Shown in pieces: positions 1-9,548 of a stretch of 64,000 bases of DNA. The stretch lies in the NCBI GenBank assembly GCA_030345135.1, contig CP128386.1, forward strand, positions 5,595,327 to 5,659,326, written 5' to 3'. How positions within the stretch are numbered: position 1 is the first letter of the stretch; each line of letters opens with the position of its first letter. The position numbers and the translations under genes are program-made. The DNA is from Chitinophagaceae bacterium DXS (GTDB taxonomy: Bacteria > Bacteroidota > Bacteroidia > Chitinophagales > Chitinophagaceae). The notes beneath the pieces are model-generated. The model searched no databases, was not told the origin of the DNA, and saw nothing but the letters and a program-made list of their open reading frames with translations.

Positions 1-150
1 GAAATAAGCTGTGAGCCATCAGCTATCAGCTTTTTCTTCACACCGGCGGTTTTTCTTTGCGCCGCCGCCCCTTTGCGCACTTTGCGTGAAACCCTCCGCG
101 TGAAACCCTTTTGCGTGCCCTCTCGTTCGGCAAGCCTTTTGTATATTCAC
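1..150. repeat. Word-like repeat tract (AGCTATCAGC / TTTGCG families)
   Basis: The first 150 bases contain the GCCATCAGCTATCAGC motif followed by runs of the TTTGCGCC / TTTGCGTGAAA type. The same two motif families recur at 2865-3600, 48430-48480, 51530-52090 and 58310-59460. No convincing gene was seen here. Confidence 0.7.
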
Positions 151-153
151 CAT

Positions 154-1179
154 ATGCCTTTGATAGAATTTACAGAGAAAGGGCTCTATTGCCGGCAGGG
201 CGATTTTTACATCGATCCGTGGAAACCTGTAGACAAAGCAGTCATCACACATGCCCACAGCGATCACGCCAAATGGGGTCACAAATACTATCTCTGTCAT
301 ACTTTCACGAAGCCGCTCCTGCAAGCCCGTTTAGGAGACAATAATTATCAATCAATCGAATGGCGCGAGACAATAACAATGAACGGCGTGCAAGTGACAC
401 TTTATCCTGCCGGACACATCATTGGCTCGTCCCAGGTAAAACTGGAATACAATGGTGAAGTATGGGTTTTCAGCGGCGATTACAAAACAGAGAACGATGG
501 GATAAGCGGCGCTTTCGAACCCGTTAAATGCAATGTATTCATCACCGAATCAACATTTGGCCTTCCTATCTACCAGTGGCAACCCCAGGAAAGTATTTTT
601 CAAAAGATCCGTGCATGGATCAGCAAGAACAAAGAGGAACAAAAGAACAGCGTATTGATTGCATATAGTCTTGGTAAGGCACAACGTCTATTGCAGGCTG
701 TTGCTCCCTTTAACGAAACTGTTTACCTGCATGGGGCCGTTTACAATATGCACCAGGCGATACTCTCAACAGGTATTCAACTACCGCCGGTGATGCGGGT
801 CAACACAGAATCAAATAAAAATGATTACAAAGCATCCATTATCATAGCGCCTCCGGGGGCTGATGGCTCAAGCTGGATGCGGCGCTTCCTCCCTTATGAA
901 ACAGGCATTTGCAGTGGATGGATGCAGGTTCGCGGAAATGTAAGGCGACGGAATGCAGATGCCGGATTTGTTTTAAGTGACCATGCTGACTGGGACGGAC
1001 TATTGTCCGCCGTAAAGGCGACAGGCGCTGAAAGAGTTTATGTAACACATGGATTTCAATCTGCCTTTAGCAGGTACCTGAATGAAAACGGAATCTGGAG
1101 CGCTGAGGTCAAGACCGAATATGGGGATGAAGAAGAAGAAAAAATTATTGAAGAAACCAATACCGGTTCGGCAACATGA
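154..1179 (+). CDS. Ligase-associated DNA exonuclease (MBL fold)
   Basis: A 341-residue metallo-beta-lactamase-fold nuclease. The ATG at 154 is preferred over an in-frame ATG at 73 because the upstream extension translates repeat DNA. The metal-binding signature HAHSDH lies at residues 33-38, followed by GHIIGSSQ, FSGDY, ESTFG and C-terminal LSDHADW and VTHGF motifs, as in mRNA 3'-processing-like exonucleases found beside bacterial ATP-dependent ligases. The stop codon overlaps the start of the ligase gene (ATGA), so the two are almost certainly co-translated and act together in DNA damage repair. Partner helicase and phosphoesterase genes of this set are not in the window. Confidence 0.9.
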   Translation: MPLIEFTEKGLYCRQGDFYIDPWKPVDKAVITHAHSDHAKWGHKYYLCHTFTKPLLQARLGDNNYQSIEWRETITMNGVQVTLYPAGHIIGSSQVKLEYNGEVWVFSGDYKTENDGISGAFEPVKCNVFITESTFGLPIYQWQPQESIFQKIRAWISKNKEEQKNSVLIAYSLGKAQRLLQAVAPFNETVYLHGAVYNMHQAILSTGIQLPPVMRVNTESNKNDYKASIIIAPPGADGSSWMRRFLPYETGICSGWMQVRGNVRRRNADAGFVLSDHADWDGLLSAVKATGAERVYVTHGFQSAFSRYLNENGIWSAEVKTEYGDEEEEKIIEETNTGSAT

Positions 1180-2864
1180 GTGACACTGAAATCATACCAC
1201 AAACAACAGCAAATAGCCAGAAAGGTTTTAGCGCTTTTGCGGAACTGGTAAGCATTCTCGGCACAAGCACAAAGACCAATGACAAGCTGCGGGCACTGAT
1301 CGATTATTTTACCCATGCCGACAGCAAAGACAAGGTATGGGTGATTGCTTTGTTCAGTGGCAGAAGACCAAAAAGAATTGTAAGTTCAACGCTACTGCAG
1401 GAATGGTGCGTGGAGATCACACATCTGCCCTACTGGCTGTTTGAAGAAAGTTACCATACAGTTGGTGATCTTGGAGAGACAATTGCGTTACTGTTGCCCG
1501 ATACGGAATTGACGTCAACAGATGACCGGAGCCTCTCCTACTATCTAGAGCAGTTTATTACCTTAAATAAAAGTGATGAGAATGTCCGGAAGAAGTTTAT
1601 AACAGATAGCTGGCTAACGATGAATAAAGACGAGCGTTTTGTATTCAACAAGCTGCTTACCGGAGGCTTCAGGATCGGTGTTTCTCAAAAGATGATCGTT
1701 AATGCCCTGGCAAAGACAGTAGAGCTGGATGCAGCTGTTATTGCGCATCGCATCAGCGGCAACTGGGATCCTGTTACTACTACTTTCAGCGATCTGTTAA
1801 GCGAACATGCAACGACTGCAGATTTCTCAAAGCCATATCCGTTCTTTCTTGCCTATGCCCTCGATGCCGAACCGGAAACACTTGGTTCACCGGAAGAGTG
1901 GCAGGCCGAATGGAAATGGGATGGCATACGCGGCCAGATCATAAAACGCAACAACGAATTGTTCGTCTGGAGCCGTGGCGAGGAGCTGATGACGGATAAG
2001 TTTCCTGAATACCAGTTGCTGAAAGAATTATTACCCGACGGACTGGTGATTGATGGTGAAATCATTCCATTCCAGGTAACAACATCGGCTGAAGGGACAA
2101 CTGCTGTTAGCCCGCTTCCCTTTGCGTTGCTTCAAACAAGGATCGGAAGAAAGAATGTTACTAAAAAACAGTTATTGGAAGCGCCAATAGCTTTTTTTGC
2201 CTATGATTTGTTGGAATATAATTATGAAGACTGGCGCACCAAGCCGTTAGCCGAACGCCGGATAAAACTCGAAGAGATAATACATAAAGCCAGCCACGTT
2301 AACCTGCAATTGTCGCCTGTGATAACTTATGAATCTTGGCCCGGATTAATTGAAATACGACAACAGTCACGCGACAACTACGCTGAAGGGTTAATGTTGA
2401 AAAGGAAATCGTCTCCCTACCAGGTTGGCCGTAAAGTGGGCGACTGGTGGAAATGGAAGATTGATCCCTTCACAATTGATGCCGTTATGATATATGCGCA
2501 AAAGGGTCACGGCCGGAGAAGCAACCTGTATACAGACTACACATTCGCCGTAAAGGATGAAGAAAGACTGGTTCCGTTTACCAAAGCCTATTCCGGGTTA
2601 ACTGACAAAGAATTTGCCCAGGTAGATGCTTTTGTAAAAAGAAATTCCCTGGAAAAGTTCGGCCCGGTAAGAACGGTAAAACCAGAACTTGTCTTTGAGA
2701 TAGCATTTGAAGGAATTGCAGCCAGCAATCGGCACAAAAGCGGTGTGGCGCTGCGTTTTCCGCGCATTAACAGATGGCGGAAGGATAAAACACCCGATGA
2801 GATAAATACGTTACAGGATTTAAAACAAATGCTCAAAATGTACGGCACGAGTTCGTTGGAATAG
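1176..2864 (+). CDS. ATP-dependent DNA ligase
   Basis: A 562-residue ligase that seals nicks using a covalent lysyl-AMP. The adenylation motif KWDGIRG places the nucleophile at K247. An N-terminal DNA-binding region (about 1-220) precedes the nucleotidyltransferase domain, and an OB-fold domain follows, with EGLMLKR (motif IV/V region) and DWWKWKIDP (motif V). The length fits the family of ligases paired with an MBL exonuclease, described as acting in the response to cross-linking damage. It overlaps the exonuclease gene by four bases. Downstream is repeat DNA, so the operon appears to end here. Confidence 0.92.
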   Translation: MSDTEIIPQTTANSQKGFSAFAELVSILGTSTKTNDKLRALIDYFTHADSKDKVWVIALFSGRRPKRIVSSTLLQEWCVEITHLPYWLFEESYHTVGDLGETIALLLPDTELTSTDDRSLSYYLEQFITLNKSDENVRKKFITDSWLTMNKDERFVFNKLLTGGFRIGVSQKMIVNALAKTVELDAAVIAHRISGNWDPVTTTFSDLLSEHATTADFSKPYPFFLAYALDAEPETLGSPEEWQAEWKWDGIRGQIIKRNNELFVWSRGEELMTDKFPEYQLLKELLPDGLVIDGEIIPFQVTTSAEGTTAVSPLPFALLQTRIGRKNVTKKQLLEAPIAFFAYDLLEYNYEDWRTKPLAERRIKLEEIIHKASHVNLQLSPVITYESWPGLIEIRQQSRDNYAEGLMLKRKSSPYQVGRKVGDWWKWKIDPFTIDAVMIYAQKGHGRRSNLYTDYTFAVKDEERLVPFTKAYSGLTDKEFAQVDAFVKRNSLEKFGPVRTVKPELVFEIAFEGIAASNRHKSGVALRFPRINRWRKDKTPDEINTLQDLKQMLKMYGTSSLE

Positions 2865-3620
2865 CTATCAGCAATCAGCAATCAGCTATCAGCTATCAGC
2901 AGTCAGCTTTTTCGTCGCGCCCGGAGTTTTTCCTTTCGGCTGTGTTTTTGGTTAGAAGATGATTTTGCAAAAGAACACACTCCAAAGTTTTCCTTTGCGC
3001 CGCTGCTCCTTTGCGCCCTTTGCGTGAAATCAGCTGTCAGCTATCAGCAGTCAGCTTTTTCGTCGCGCCCGGAGTTTTTCCTTTCGGCTGTGTTTTTGGT
3101 TAGAAGATGATTTTGCAAAAGAACGCACTCCAAAGTTTTCCTTTGCGCCGCTGCTCCTTTGCGCCCTTTGCGTGAAATCAGCTGTCAGCTATCAGCAGTC
3201 AGCTTTCTCGTCGCGCCCGGAGTTTTTCCTTTCGGCTGTGTTTTTGGTTAGAAGATGATTTTGCAAAAGAACACACTCCAAAGTTTTCCTTTGCGCCGCT
3301 GCTCCTTTGCGTCCTTTGCGTGAAATCAGCTATCAGCGATCAGCTATTAGCTTTTCTTCGCACGAGATGTTTTTCCTTTCGCTGTCTTTAGTGATTTGAA
3401 GATGATTTTCAAAGAAGTGCGCACTCCAAAGTTTTCCTTTGCGCCGCTGCTCCTTTGCGCCCTTTGCGTGAAATCAGCTATCAGCTATCAGCTATTAGCT
3501 TTTCTTCGCGCGAGATGTTTTTCTTTGCGCGGCCGCTCCTTTGCATCCTCTGCGTGAAACCCTTCGCTTGAAACCATCCGCACGCAACCCCTTCGCTCCG
3601 GTCATTTTGACTTTTGGCTT
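2865..3620. repeat. 148-bp tandem repeat array
   Basis: A unit containing AGCTATCAGCAGTCAGC, then CGTCGCGCCCGGAG, GGTTAGAAGATGATTTTGC and CTTTGCGCCGCTGCTCC repeats with starts at about 2913, 3061 and 3209 (period exactly 148), then as two diverged copies near 3357 and 3505. The first three copies are nearly identical and the last two degenerate. The tract fills the gap between the ligase and the phosphoesterase gene, and no ORF in it looks real. Confidence 0.9.
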
Positions 3621-3701
3621 TTAAATTTTGACTTTCCCCTCCTCACAAACATTTAATATGACCATATAACCCAAGGTTTTACCTTTAGCAAAAATCCATA
3701 T

Positions 3702-6128
3702 ATGCGACTCGGCTTTTTATTTGTTTGCCTGGCTACGGCTCTCGGCCTTAACGCACAGTCTTTAGAAACATTGGAACAAAACAGGGTTCAACTACCCAAT
3801 GGTTGGCACCTTACTCCTGCCGGTAAGAATATAACTTTAGGAGACCTTCCGCTGAACATGGTTGTTTCAAGAGATAAAAAATACATAGCTGTAACCAACA
3901 ACGGCCAAAGCACACAAATGATCCAGTTGGTAGACGTGCGCAAGGAAATGGTTGTGGATAGCATGATCATTCCAAAATCATGGTATGGTCTGTCATTCAG
4001 CGCTAACGGACAGAGCCTCTATGCATCAGGAGGTAATGATAACTGGATCCTGAGGTACAATGTATTAAACGGAAAATTATCTCTCGCAGATTCTATTATC
4101 CTTGGAAAAAAATGGCCGAACAAGATCTCACCGGCCGGCCTTGCCGTAGATGACGCCGCTAAAAAAATGTTCATAGTAACAAAGGAAGACAACAGTTTGT
4201 ATGTAGTTGATCTTTCGACAAAAAAGACGATTCATAAACTGGCATTGGGTGCTGAAGCCTATACCTGCCTGTTAAGCAATGATAAAAAGACCTTATTCAT
4301 CAGCCTGTGGGGCGGAGATAAAGTTCTGTATTTTAATACTGCAACAAATCAGCTTACTGATTCCATTGCTGTGGGAGATAATCCAAATGAACTGACACTT
4401 TCACGCAAAGGCACTTATCTGTATGTTGCCAATGCAAATGACAACTCAGTTTCTATAATAGATGTTGCTTCAAAACGGGTAATCGAAACTTTGAATGCAG
4501 CTTTATATCCCAACGCACCCAGCGGATCTACCAGTAACGGAGTAGCCTTATCGGAAGATGACCGCAAATTATATATTGCGAATGCCGATAACAACTGCCT
4601 GGCAGTTTTTGATGTAAGCACCCCGGGGAAAAGCAAATCCGAAGGTTTTATTCCTGTTGGATGGTATCCGACCAATGTGAAGGTGATTGGTCAAAAAATA
4701 TATGTTACTAACGGTAAGGGCTTGACGTCGATGGCCAATCCGAAAGGTCCCAATCCTGTAGGAAAAAAACAGAGCGTAAGTTATCAGCAAAGTGATAACC
4801 AAAAACCCGAGGTAGTGCAATATATAGCGGGATTGTTCAAAGGCTCTTTAAGTATCATTGGCAGACCAAATGAAAAACAACTAAGCACATACTCCCAGCT
4901 TGTATATTCCAACACGCCATACACAAAAGAGAAAGAAATGACTGCCCAGGGCGAAGAAGGCAATCCGATTCCGATGCAGGCGGGCAAACCTTCTCCAATA
5001 AAACACGTGTTCTATATTATTAAAGAGAACAGAACATACGACCAGGTACTTGGTGATGTGGCAAAAGGCAATGGAGATACCAGCCTTGTATTGTTTGGTA
5101 AAGAGATAACACCTAACCAGCACAAACTGGTAGACGAGTTTGTTTTACTCGACAATTTTTATGTGGACGCAGAAGTAAGTGCCGACGGCCACAACTGGAG
5201 CATGGGCGGTTATGCCACGGACTTCCTGGAAAAGAACTGGCCAACAAGCTATGGAGGAAGAGGCGGCACCTATCCCGGCGAAGGCCAAAGGGAAATAGCC
5301 AACAACAAAGGCGGATTTATATGGGACCACTGCAAAAGGAACAATGTAAGTTTTAGGACTTACGGCGAATTTGCCGACGATGGTAAACCCAACATACCTG
5401 TACTGAAAGGGCATGTTGCGCCCTATATTGGCTGGGATCTTTCAGTAAGAGACACTGTACGTTTCAACCAGTGGGTAAAAGATTTTGATTCATTGGTTGC
5501 AGCCAATGCACTGCCTCAGCTAAGTACAATGCGTTTTGGCAATGACCATACAGAGGGCGCCAGGATAGGCAGACCAACACCCTTTGCACATGTGGCGGAC
5601 AATGATCTTGCAGTGGGCCTGTTTATTGAACACCTGAGTAAAAGCCCTGTTTGGAAAGAAAGTGTTGTGTTTATTTTGGAGGACGATGCACAGAACGGCC
5701 CCGACCATGTTGACGCACACCGTAGTCCGGCCTACGTGGTTGGCCCTTACGTAAAACGGAACTTTGTGGACCACACCATGTATTCTACCACCGGCATTTT
5801 AAGAACGATGGAACTGATCCTCGGTATGCCTCCCATGACACAGTATGATGCTGCAGCAACACCACTTTGGCGTTGTTTTACGAATCAGCCGAACACAACT
5901 GCTTTTACACATCTGCCAGCAAATGTTGATTTAAATGATAAGAACCGGTCGCCCAACGCACTTTCACATGCAAGCGAAAAATTCGACTTCAGCAAAGAAG
6001 ACAATATCCCCGATCTTGAATTTACCAGGGTTCTTTGGAAAACAGTAAAAGGTTTGAACGCACAGGTTCCCGGCCCAAGCAGATCGGCTTTTGTGAAAGT
6101 GGCTAAGGAAGAGGAAGATGATGATTAG
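3702..6128 (+). CDS. Secreted YVTN beta-propeller / phosphoesterase fusion protein
   Basis: An 808-residue protein with an N-terminal signal peptide (cleavage near LGLNAQS). Residues about 35-370 form a beta-propeller of YVTN-like repeats (KYIAVTNNG, KKMFIVTKEDN, TYLYVANANDNSVSIID). Residues about 435-770 match the phosphoesterase family that includes non-haemolytic phospholipase C and acid phosphatases, with HVFYIIKENRTYD, VSADGHNWS and the metal-binding stretch EDDAQNGPDHVDAH near 660. It is probably a periplasmic or surface hydrolase of phosphate esters; the substrate cannot be told. It is a single-gene unit between two repeat tracts. Confidence 0.88.
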   Translation: MRLGFLFVCLATALGLNAQSLETLEQNRVQLPNGWHLTPAGKNITLGDLPLNMVVSRDKKYIAVTNNGQSTQMIQLVDVRKEMVVDSMIIPKSWYGLSFSANGQSLYASGGNDNWILRYNVLNGKLSLADSIILGKKWPNKISPAGLAVDDAAKKMFIVTKEDNSLYVVDLSTKKTIHKLALGAEAYTCLLSNDKKTLFISLWGGDKVLYFNTATNQLTDSIAVGDNPNELTLSRKGTYLYVANANDNSVSIIDVASKRVIETLNAALYPNAPSGSTSNGVALSEDDRKLYIANADNNCLAVFDVSTPGKSKSEGFIPVGWYPTNVKVIGQKIYVTNGKGLTSMANPKGPNPVGKKQSVSYQQSDNQKPEVVQYIAGLFKGSLSIIGRPNEKQLSTYSQLVYSNTPYTKEKEMTAQGEEGNPIPMQAGKPSPIKHVFYIIKENRTYDQVLGDVAKGNGDTSLVLFGKEITPNQHKLVDEFVLLDNFYVDAEVSADGHNWSMGGYATDFLEKNWPTSYGGRGGTYPGEGQREIANNKGGFIWDHCKRNNVSFRTYGEFADDGKPNIPVLKGHVAPYIGWDLSVRDTVRFNQWVKDFDSLVAANALPQLSTMRFGNDHTEGARIGRPTPFAHVADNDLAVGLFIEHLSKSPVWKESVVFILEDDAQNGPDHVDAHRSPAYVVGPYVKRNFVDHTMYSTTGILRTMELILGMPPMTQYDAAATPLWRCFTNQPNTTAFTHLPANVDLNDKNRSPNALSHASEKFDFSKEDNIPDLEFTRVLWKTVKGLNAQVPGPSRSAFVKVAKEEEDDD

Positions 6129-6433
6129 GGGCTGGCAGTTATGGGTATCAGGTTTCAGGTGTCAGGTATCAGGTGTTTGAATTCATCCAGCTATTAGCTA
6201 TTAGCTCAAATACTGTAAACCTATTCCTGTGATAAGAACAGGTTTACAGTATTGCTTGGACCACATTCGTATACTGTAGATATTACATCGCCTCTTACAC
6301 CTTGCACCTTAAACCTTACTCCTGATACCTGACACCTGATACCTGATACCTTACACCTTACACCTTACATTTTAATCCAAAAAATCCGCTATTTATTTTT
6401 CCGGTATCAAAATTTTCTGCATTTTTATTTCTG
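6129..6433. repeat. CAGGTATCAGGT / ACACCTTACACC word repeats
   Basis: The gap after the phosphoesterase gene contains runs such as CAGGTGTCAGGTATCAGG (about 6148-6177), CTATTAGCTATTAGC (6190-6205) and CTTACACCTTACACC (about 6290-6370). They are imperfect 7- to 9-nt-period repeats like those at 58.4 kb. No gene is supported. Confidence 0.75.
6209..6253. repeat. Perfect 14-bp inverted repeat hairpin
   Basis: AATACTGTAAACCT (6209-6222) is mirrored by AGGTTTACAGTATT (6240-6253) across a 17-nt loop. It lies 80 bases past the phosphoesterase stop and could serve as a terminator, but no T-run follows, so that role is only possible. Confidence 0.6.
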
Positions 6434-6490
6434 TCAATTTTCAATCCTTGCCCGCTGCTGTATGTGAGTGAGATGGCGGAGCATTGGAAA
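6434..6490 (+). repeat. Block shared with 28355-28400
   Basis: TCAATCCTTGCCCGCTGC followed by GAGATGGCGGAGC closely matches the segment near 28355 (CAATAATCCTTGCCCTGC, then GAGGTGGCGGAGC). Both copies lie shortly upstream of the first + strand small gene of a run, so this may be a cassette-array boundary or a regulatory region. Its function is unknown. Confidence 0.5.
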
Positions 6491-6705
6491 GTCCAAAATC
6501 TCAAAAACTTTAGCTAGCAATACATAGTGGAATTTTTAAACCCTTTATTACCTCTACCGGTTTACTTTTCAAAATCTATGCAGGTTTCAAAGACTAACAA
6601 TCCATAATATTTGGAGATACCAATGAATTTCTGGCTATCCAAATTTCAAATTCTTCAATAACCACAAACACACCAACGTCAAAAACAAAAAACAAAATCC
6701 CAAAA

Positions 6706-7206
6706 ATGAAAACTTTAATTCTAGGACTCTTATTTGGATTATTATGCAAATTTTCCTTTGCTCAAAACTTACCTGCATTCGAAACAATAAAGCTGGATGT
6801 AAAAGAAGACTACGATTCATCGGCAAACAGTGCTGCTCTAAAAGCTTCGAACTATTTGCTTTCAACGCCATTTGACAATAAAAACATAGACAGATTAAAA
6901 TCCACGCAATATCTAATCAAATGGATGACAGGGACGCCGGATTATCATTTTGTGTTGGACGAACAAGCTGTAAAATTCGCAAAAAAGGATGACGACCTTT
7001 TAGTCCTATACATGGCTGCGATGACAAAATATGTTTTAGAAAATAAAAAAGAGTCAACCGACCAAAATAAAATAAAATTAAATGCCACAAGATCAATAAT
7101 AACGTATGCAAAAGACTCCAAAAACAATCTCAAAATAAATAGTGAATTAAAAAAGATGATTGAAGCTGACGAGCAAGGGAAATTAGAGAGTTATTTAAAA
7201 ATATAA
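6706..7206 (+). CDS. Secreted hypothetical protein
   Basis: A 166-residue protein with a clean signal peptide (MKTLILGLLFGLLCKFSFAQ). The mature part is charged and helical with no motif I recognise. It is the first gene of the run of small + strand genes, and an attC-like site follows it before the next start. It is probably exported to the periplasm; no function can be assigned. Confidence 0.75.
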   Translation: MKTLILGLLFGLLCKFSFAQNLPAFETIKLDVKEDYDSSANSAALKASNYLLSTPFDNKNIDRLKSTQYLIKWMTGTPDYHFVLDEQAVKFAKKDDDLLVLYMAAMTKYVLENKKESTDQNKIKLNATRSIITYAKDSKNNLKINSELKKMIEADEQGKLESYLKI

Positions 7207-7239
7207 TTCTCTGCGCAAAATAAAATAGTAAATATCTTA

Positions 7240-7315
7240 TCTATGTGCTGTGGTTCGGGTTGACAGGAATGTAAATATCCGCACTTCACCAAGCCTTGAA
7301 CGTTGCAGGCGATAC
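7240..7315 (+). repeat. attC-like recombination site, candidate 1
   Basis: The 3' portion reads TGACAGGAATGTAAATATCC, then CACCAAGCC, then AACGTTGC. It aligns base for base with the site at about 8850-8925. L'-like AAGCC and R'-like GTTGCAG are separated by six bases, the attC spacing. The 5' arm (GTGCTGTGGTTCGGG) pairs only partly. The next ORF begins 28 bases later. Confidence 0.5.
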
Positions 7316-7342
7316 TAATTTATCAGTTCACTTAGATTAATC

Positions 7343-7861
7343 ATGACAAATAAGAAGTTTTTTGGGCTTATGGGAAATGCTTCGAACTTTCTCAAAAGCC
7401 TTACTCTACTTGACTCATCCAATCATGGGTGGACAGAAAAATATTTAGACTTTAACACAGGACAACATTGGTTAAAATATATGATTGACAGGGACAGTGG
7501 ACGATATTTTAATTTAATGCTACTCACACCAAAGCCAACAACGGAAGAAATGATTGACATCGCTTTCACATCTTCAGACAATGACGAAGTTGAAGGTGCG
7601 GTCCATAGGCTTTTTATAGAAGAAGAAGATGAAAAAATAGAATTTAGACCTGCACTTATTGAACGTTTAAAAAAAATTGACATTTCACAACTTGACGCCG
7701 CAGAAAAGAAGAATATTAAAACTATTATTCTAAACGGCCACCTTACTGACAGAACAAACAAAAGAGAAGTTATCGGAAAACATTTTTCAGAAATTCAAAA
7801 AGACGTGCAGTTCTTTAACGATACCGCTGAGATAGCTGAACAAATTTTAAAACAACTTTAG
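7343..7861 (+). CDS. Hypothetical cytosolic protein
   Basis: A 172-residue soluble protein without a signal peptide or membrane segment. The N-terminal half has aromatic-rich strands and the C-terminal half is helical and charged (GHLTDRTNKREVIGKHFSEI). I do not recognise the family. It lies between two integron-like gaps, and its position 23 bases after an attC-like core fits a gene cassette. Confidence 0.65.
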   Translation: MTNKKFFGLMGNASNFLKSLTLLDSSNHGWTEKYLDFNTGQHWLKYMIDRDSGRYFNLMLLTPKPTTEEMIDIAFTSSDNDEVEGAVHRLFIEEEDEKIEFRPALIERLKKIDISQLDAAEKKNIKTIILNGHLTDRTNKREVIGKHFSEIQKDVQFFNDTAEIAEQILKQL

Positions 7862-7981
7862 TGAGACATTGAAGCACATGCCTACAACATTAGGTTAGCT
7901 AGTATTTTATATGGACACAGGAAAAGTATTTAAAACTAAGACTTTGGAGAGATAAAGCTTGCATTAAACAATTATGACAGT

Positions 7982-8215
7982 ATGAGGTTTGATAAATTTC
8001 GACCTTTTTTAACTTGCAATCCTGTTTTTCCCAAAAAAAGTTTAGTTGGAAAGTCAATTTTGTTTAGGTTAAATATACACAGACTTGGATTGGCTTATTC
8101 GGATATTAACTTTATTCGCCCTTTACGACCGACACAAATTAAGATAGTTAATAGAAAACTAATTTTTCTTGACTATGAGAAACCGTTTATTATGGACAAG
8201 GAACTTACAGATTAA
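7982..8215 (+). CDS. Small hypothetical protein, possibly a remnant
   Basis: A 77-residue ORF with basic, hydrophobic strands and no domain I recognise. Its central part (HRLGLAYSDINFIRPLRPTQIKIV) looks like real protein, but the N-terminus is weak and a short reading frame just upstream (from 7911) is closed by a stop, so it may be the tail of a decayed gene. Confidence 0.35.
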   Translation: MRFDKFRPFLTCNPVFPKKSLVGKSILFRLNIHRLGLAYSDINFIRPLRPTQIKIVNRKLIFLDYEKPFIMDKELTD

Positions 8216-8273
8216 ACAAAGCATACGCACAATGCATTGCATTCTGTGCCATGCTGTTTAACACCTATTTATA

Positions 8274-8780
8274 ATGCAAGCACTTAAAAGAAGAATTAAT
8301 CCAATTACGATTATTACTGCGTGGACAGTCCTAATGATTATGTTGACGCCAGTCTTCATGTACATCTCTAATATTGGTGCATCCGGGGGTGAACAAAAGC
8401 CACTTGTAACATTGGCGACAATGATTGAAGTGACAGTGTATGGAGCAGCTATATTTTCATTATTGACACCTTTTGTTTTTAAACTGTGGTTTAAAAAGAA
8501 TTGGTATTTTGTTTTTGTAATTCTATTTATTCTAATTCCCGTTGCAATAGATGTCTGGGACAGATACTTCAAAACGTATTACAATACTTCAGAGACGAAT
8601 ACCGCTGTTAATGGTGCCGAAATAAAAACAACAATCGAGTATTATGACGAATTCAAAACTGTAAGAAGTATTAGCATCTGGAAGAACAATAAAAGAGATA
8701 GCGTTTGGAAGATCTTTTCAAAGAATTGGCAGATTAAGAAACAACAAATTTATCGCAATGATACATTGATTAGTGAGTAA
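8274..8780 (+). CDS. Small inner-membrane hypothetical protein
   Basis: A 168-residue protein with hydrophobic segments at about 13-35, 50-70 and 78-95, then a soluble C-terminal domain (DEFKTVRSISIWKNNKRD). No catalytic motif is visible. It is a stand-alone gene in the run of cassette-like small genes, followed by a decayed attC-like site. Confidence 0.6.
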   Translation: MQALKRRINPITIITAWTVLMIMLTPVFMYISNIGASGGEQKPLVTLATMIEVTVYGAAIFSLLTPFVFKLWFKKNWYFVFVILFILIPVAIDVWDRYFKTYYNTSETNTAVNGAEIKTTIEYYDEFKTVRSISIWKNNKRDSVWKIFSKNWQIKKQQIYRNDTLISE

Positions 8781-8844
8781 TATACATCACACAATATTGC
8801 ATTGGCGAATATGGCGGCGGCCGGAAAGGGCATCGTTTGTAAAT

Positions 8845-8928
8845 CATGCTTTAGCTGTAGTTTGGGCAGGACAGAATATAAAATTTCGCCACATCACCAA
8901 GCCTCAAACATTTGCTGCTACTATAATT
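8845..8928 (+). repeat. attC-like recombination site, candidate 2
   Basis: GGACAGAATATAAAATTTCG, CACATCACCAAGCC and AACATTTGC correspond position by position to the site at 7240-7315. The 5' arm GCTGTAGTTTGGGC can pair with CACATCACCAAGCC, allowing G-T pairs and mismatches. It ends just before the next gene's start at 8937. Confidence 0.5.
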
Positions 8929-8936
8929 ACTCTAAA

Positions 8937-9548
8937 ATGAAACAGTTTTTTGTAATTATTACTATTTTATTTTCGAATAAAACTTTCGGACAAACCGAAG
9001 AGATTTATCGCTTAACCTTTGGCGACAAGAGCAACTTCACATTGACAACTCTTCTTAACCATAAGTTACCCAAAACCTTATTTATAATTGACACAACTGA
9101 AACCTGGGACTCAAACAGATTTTGGTTGCCTGATTTTGACAACAGAAACAAGGAGCAAGTAATCAAGCGTATTCAGAATGACGAGCATCATCCGTACTTC
9201 CATCGTTATCTATTTTCGGATACAGTTTTAAATAAGCTATTTTCGGATAAGGAAAAACAAAAACTATTTAAGAGATCAAAAGCACTTAAATCCAAACCCG
9301 TTAATTTAAACGCTTCAAACTACAAGACAATATCATCCTCAAAAAATACAAAAGGATTTTATTTCGTGACAAGCGAACCTATTATTTCTGACGACAAAAA
9401 ATTTGCTTTCATTGACCTGACAGTATTTTGTAAGGAAACTTATAAGCAGCCGTTAAATGAAACATATTTTGGAACAATCAGTATTGTTTTTCAAAAGCAA
9501 GGAAATAGCTGGAAACGAATTGCGAAAAAGGATTGGCTTATTCTCTGA
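8937..9548 (+). CDS. Secreted hypothetical protein
   Basis: A 203-residue protein. The ATG at 8937 is chosen because it begins a signal peptide ending in KTFGQ, whereas the in-frame extension to 8802 would translate the attC-like site. The mature protein has alternating charged strands ending in GNSWKRIAKKDWLIL. The family is not recognised. Its stop directly abuts the 5' end of an attC-like site, as expected for a gene cassette. Confidence 0.65.
   Translation: MKQFFVIITILFSNKTFGQTEEIYRLTFGDKSNFTLTTLLNHKLPKTLFIIDTTETWDSNRFWLPDFDNRNKEQVIKRIQNDEHHPYFHRYLFSDTVLNKLFSDKEKQKLFKRSKALKSKPVNLNASNYKTISSSKNTKGFYFVTSEPIISDDKKFAFIDLTVFCKETYKQPLNETYFGTISIVFQKQGNSWKRIAKKDWLIL

Noticed and set aside
2865-3620. 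Possible CRISPR array
   Set aside because: Units are 148 bp, tandem without unique spacers, and internally composed of repeat words; no Cas genes are present.
5145-5774. Minus-strand ORFs opposite the phosphoesterase gene
   Set aside because: They are mirror readings of a well-supported coding sequence.
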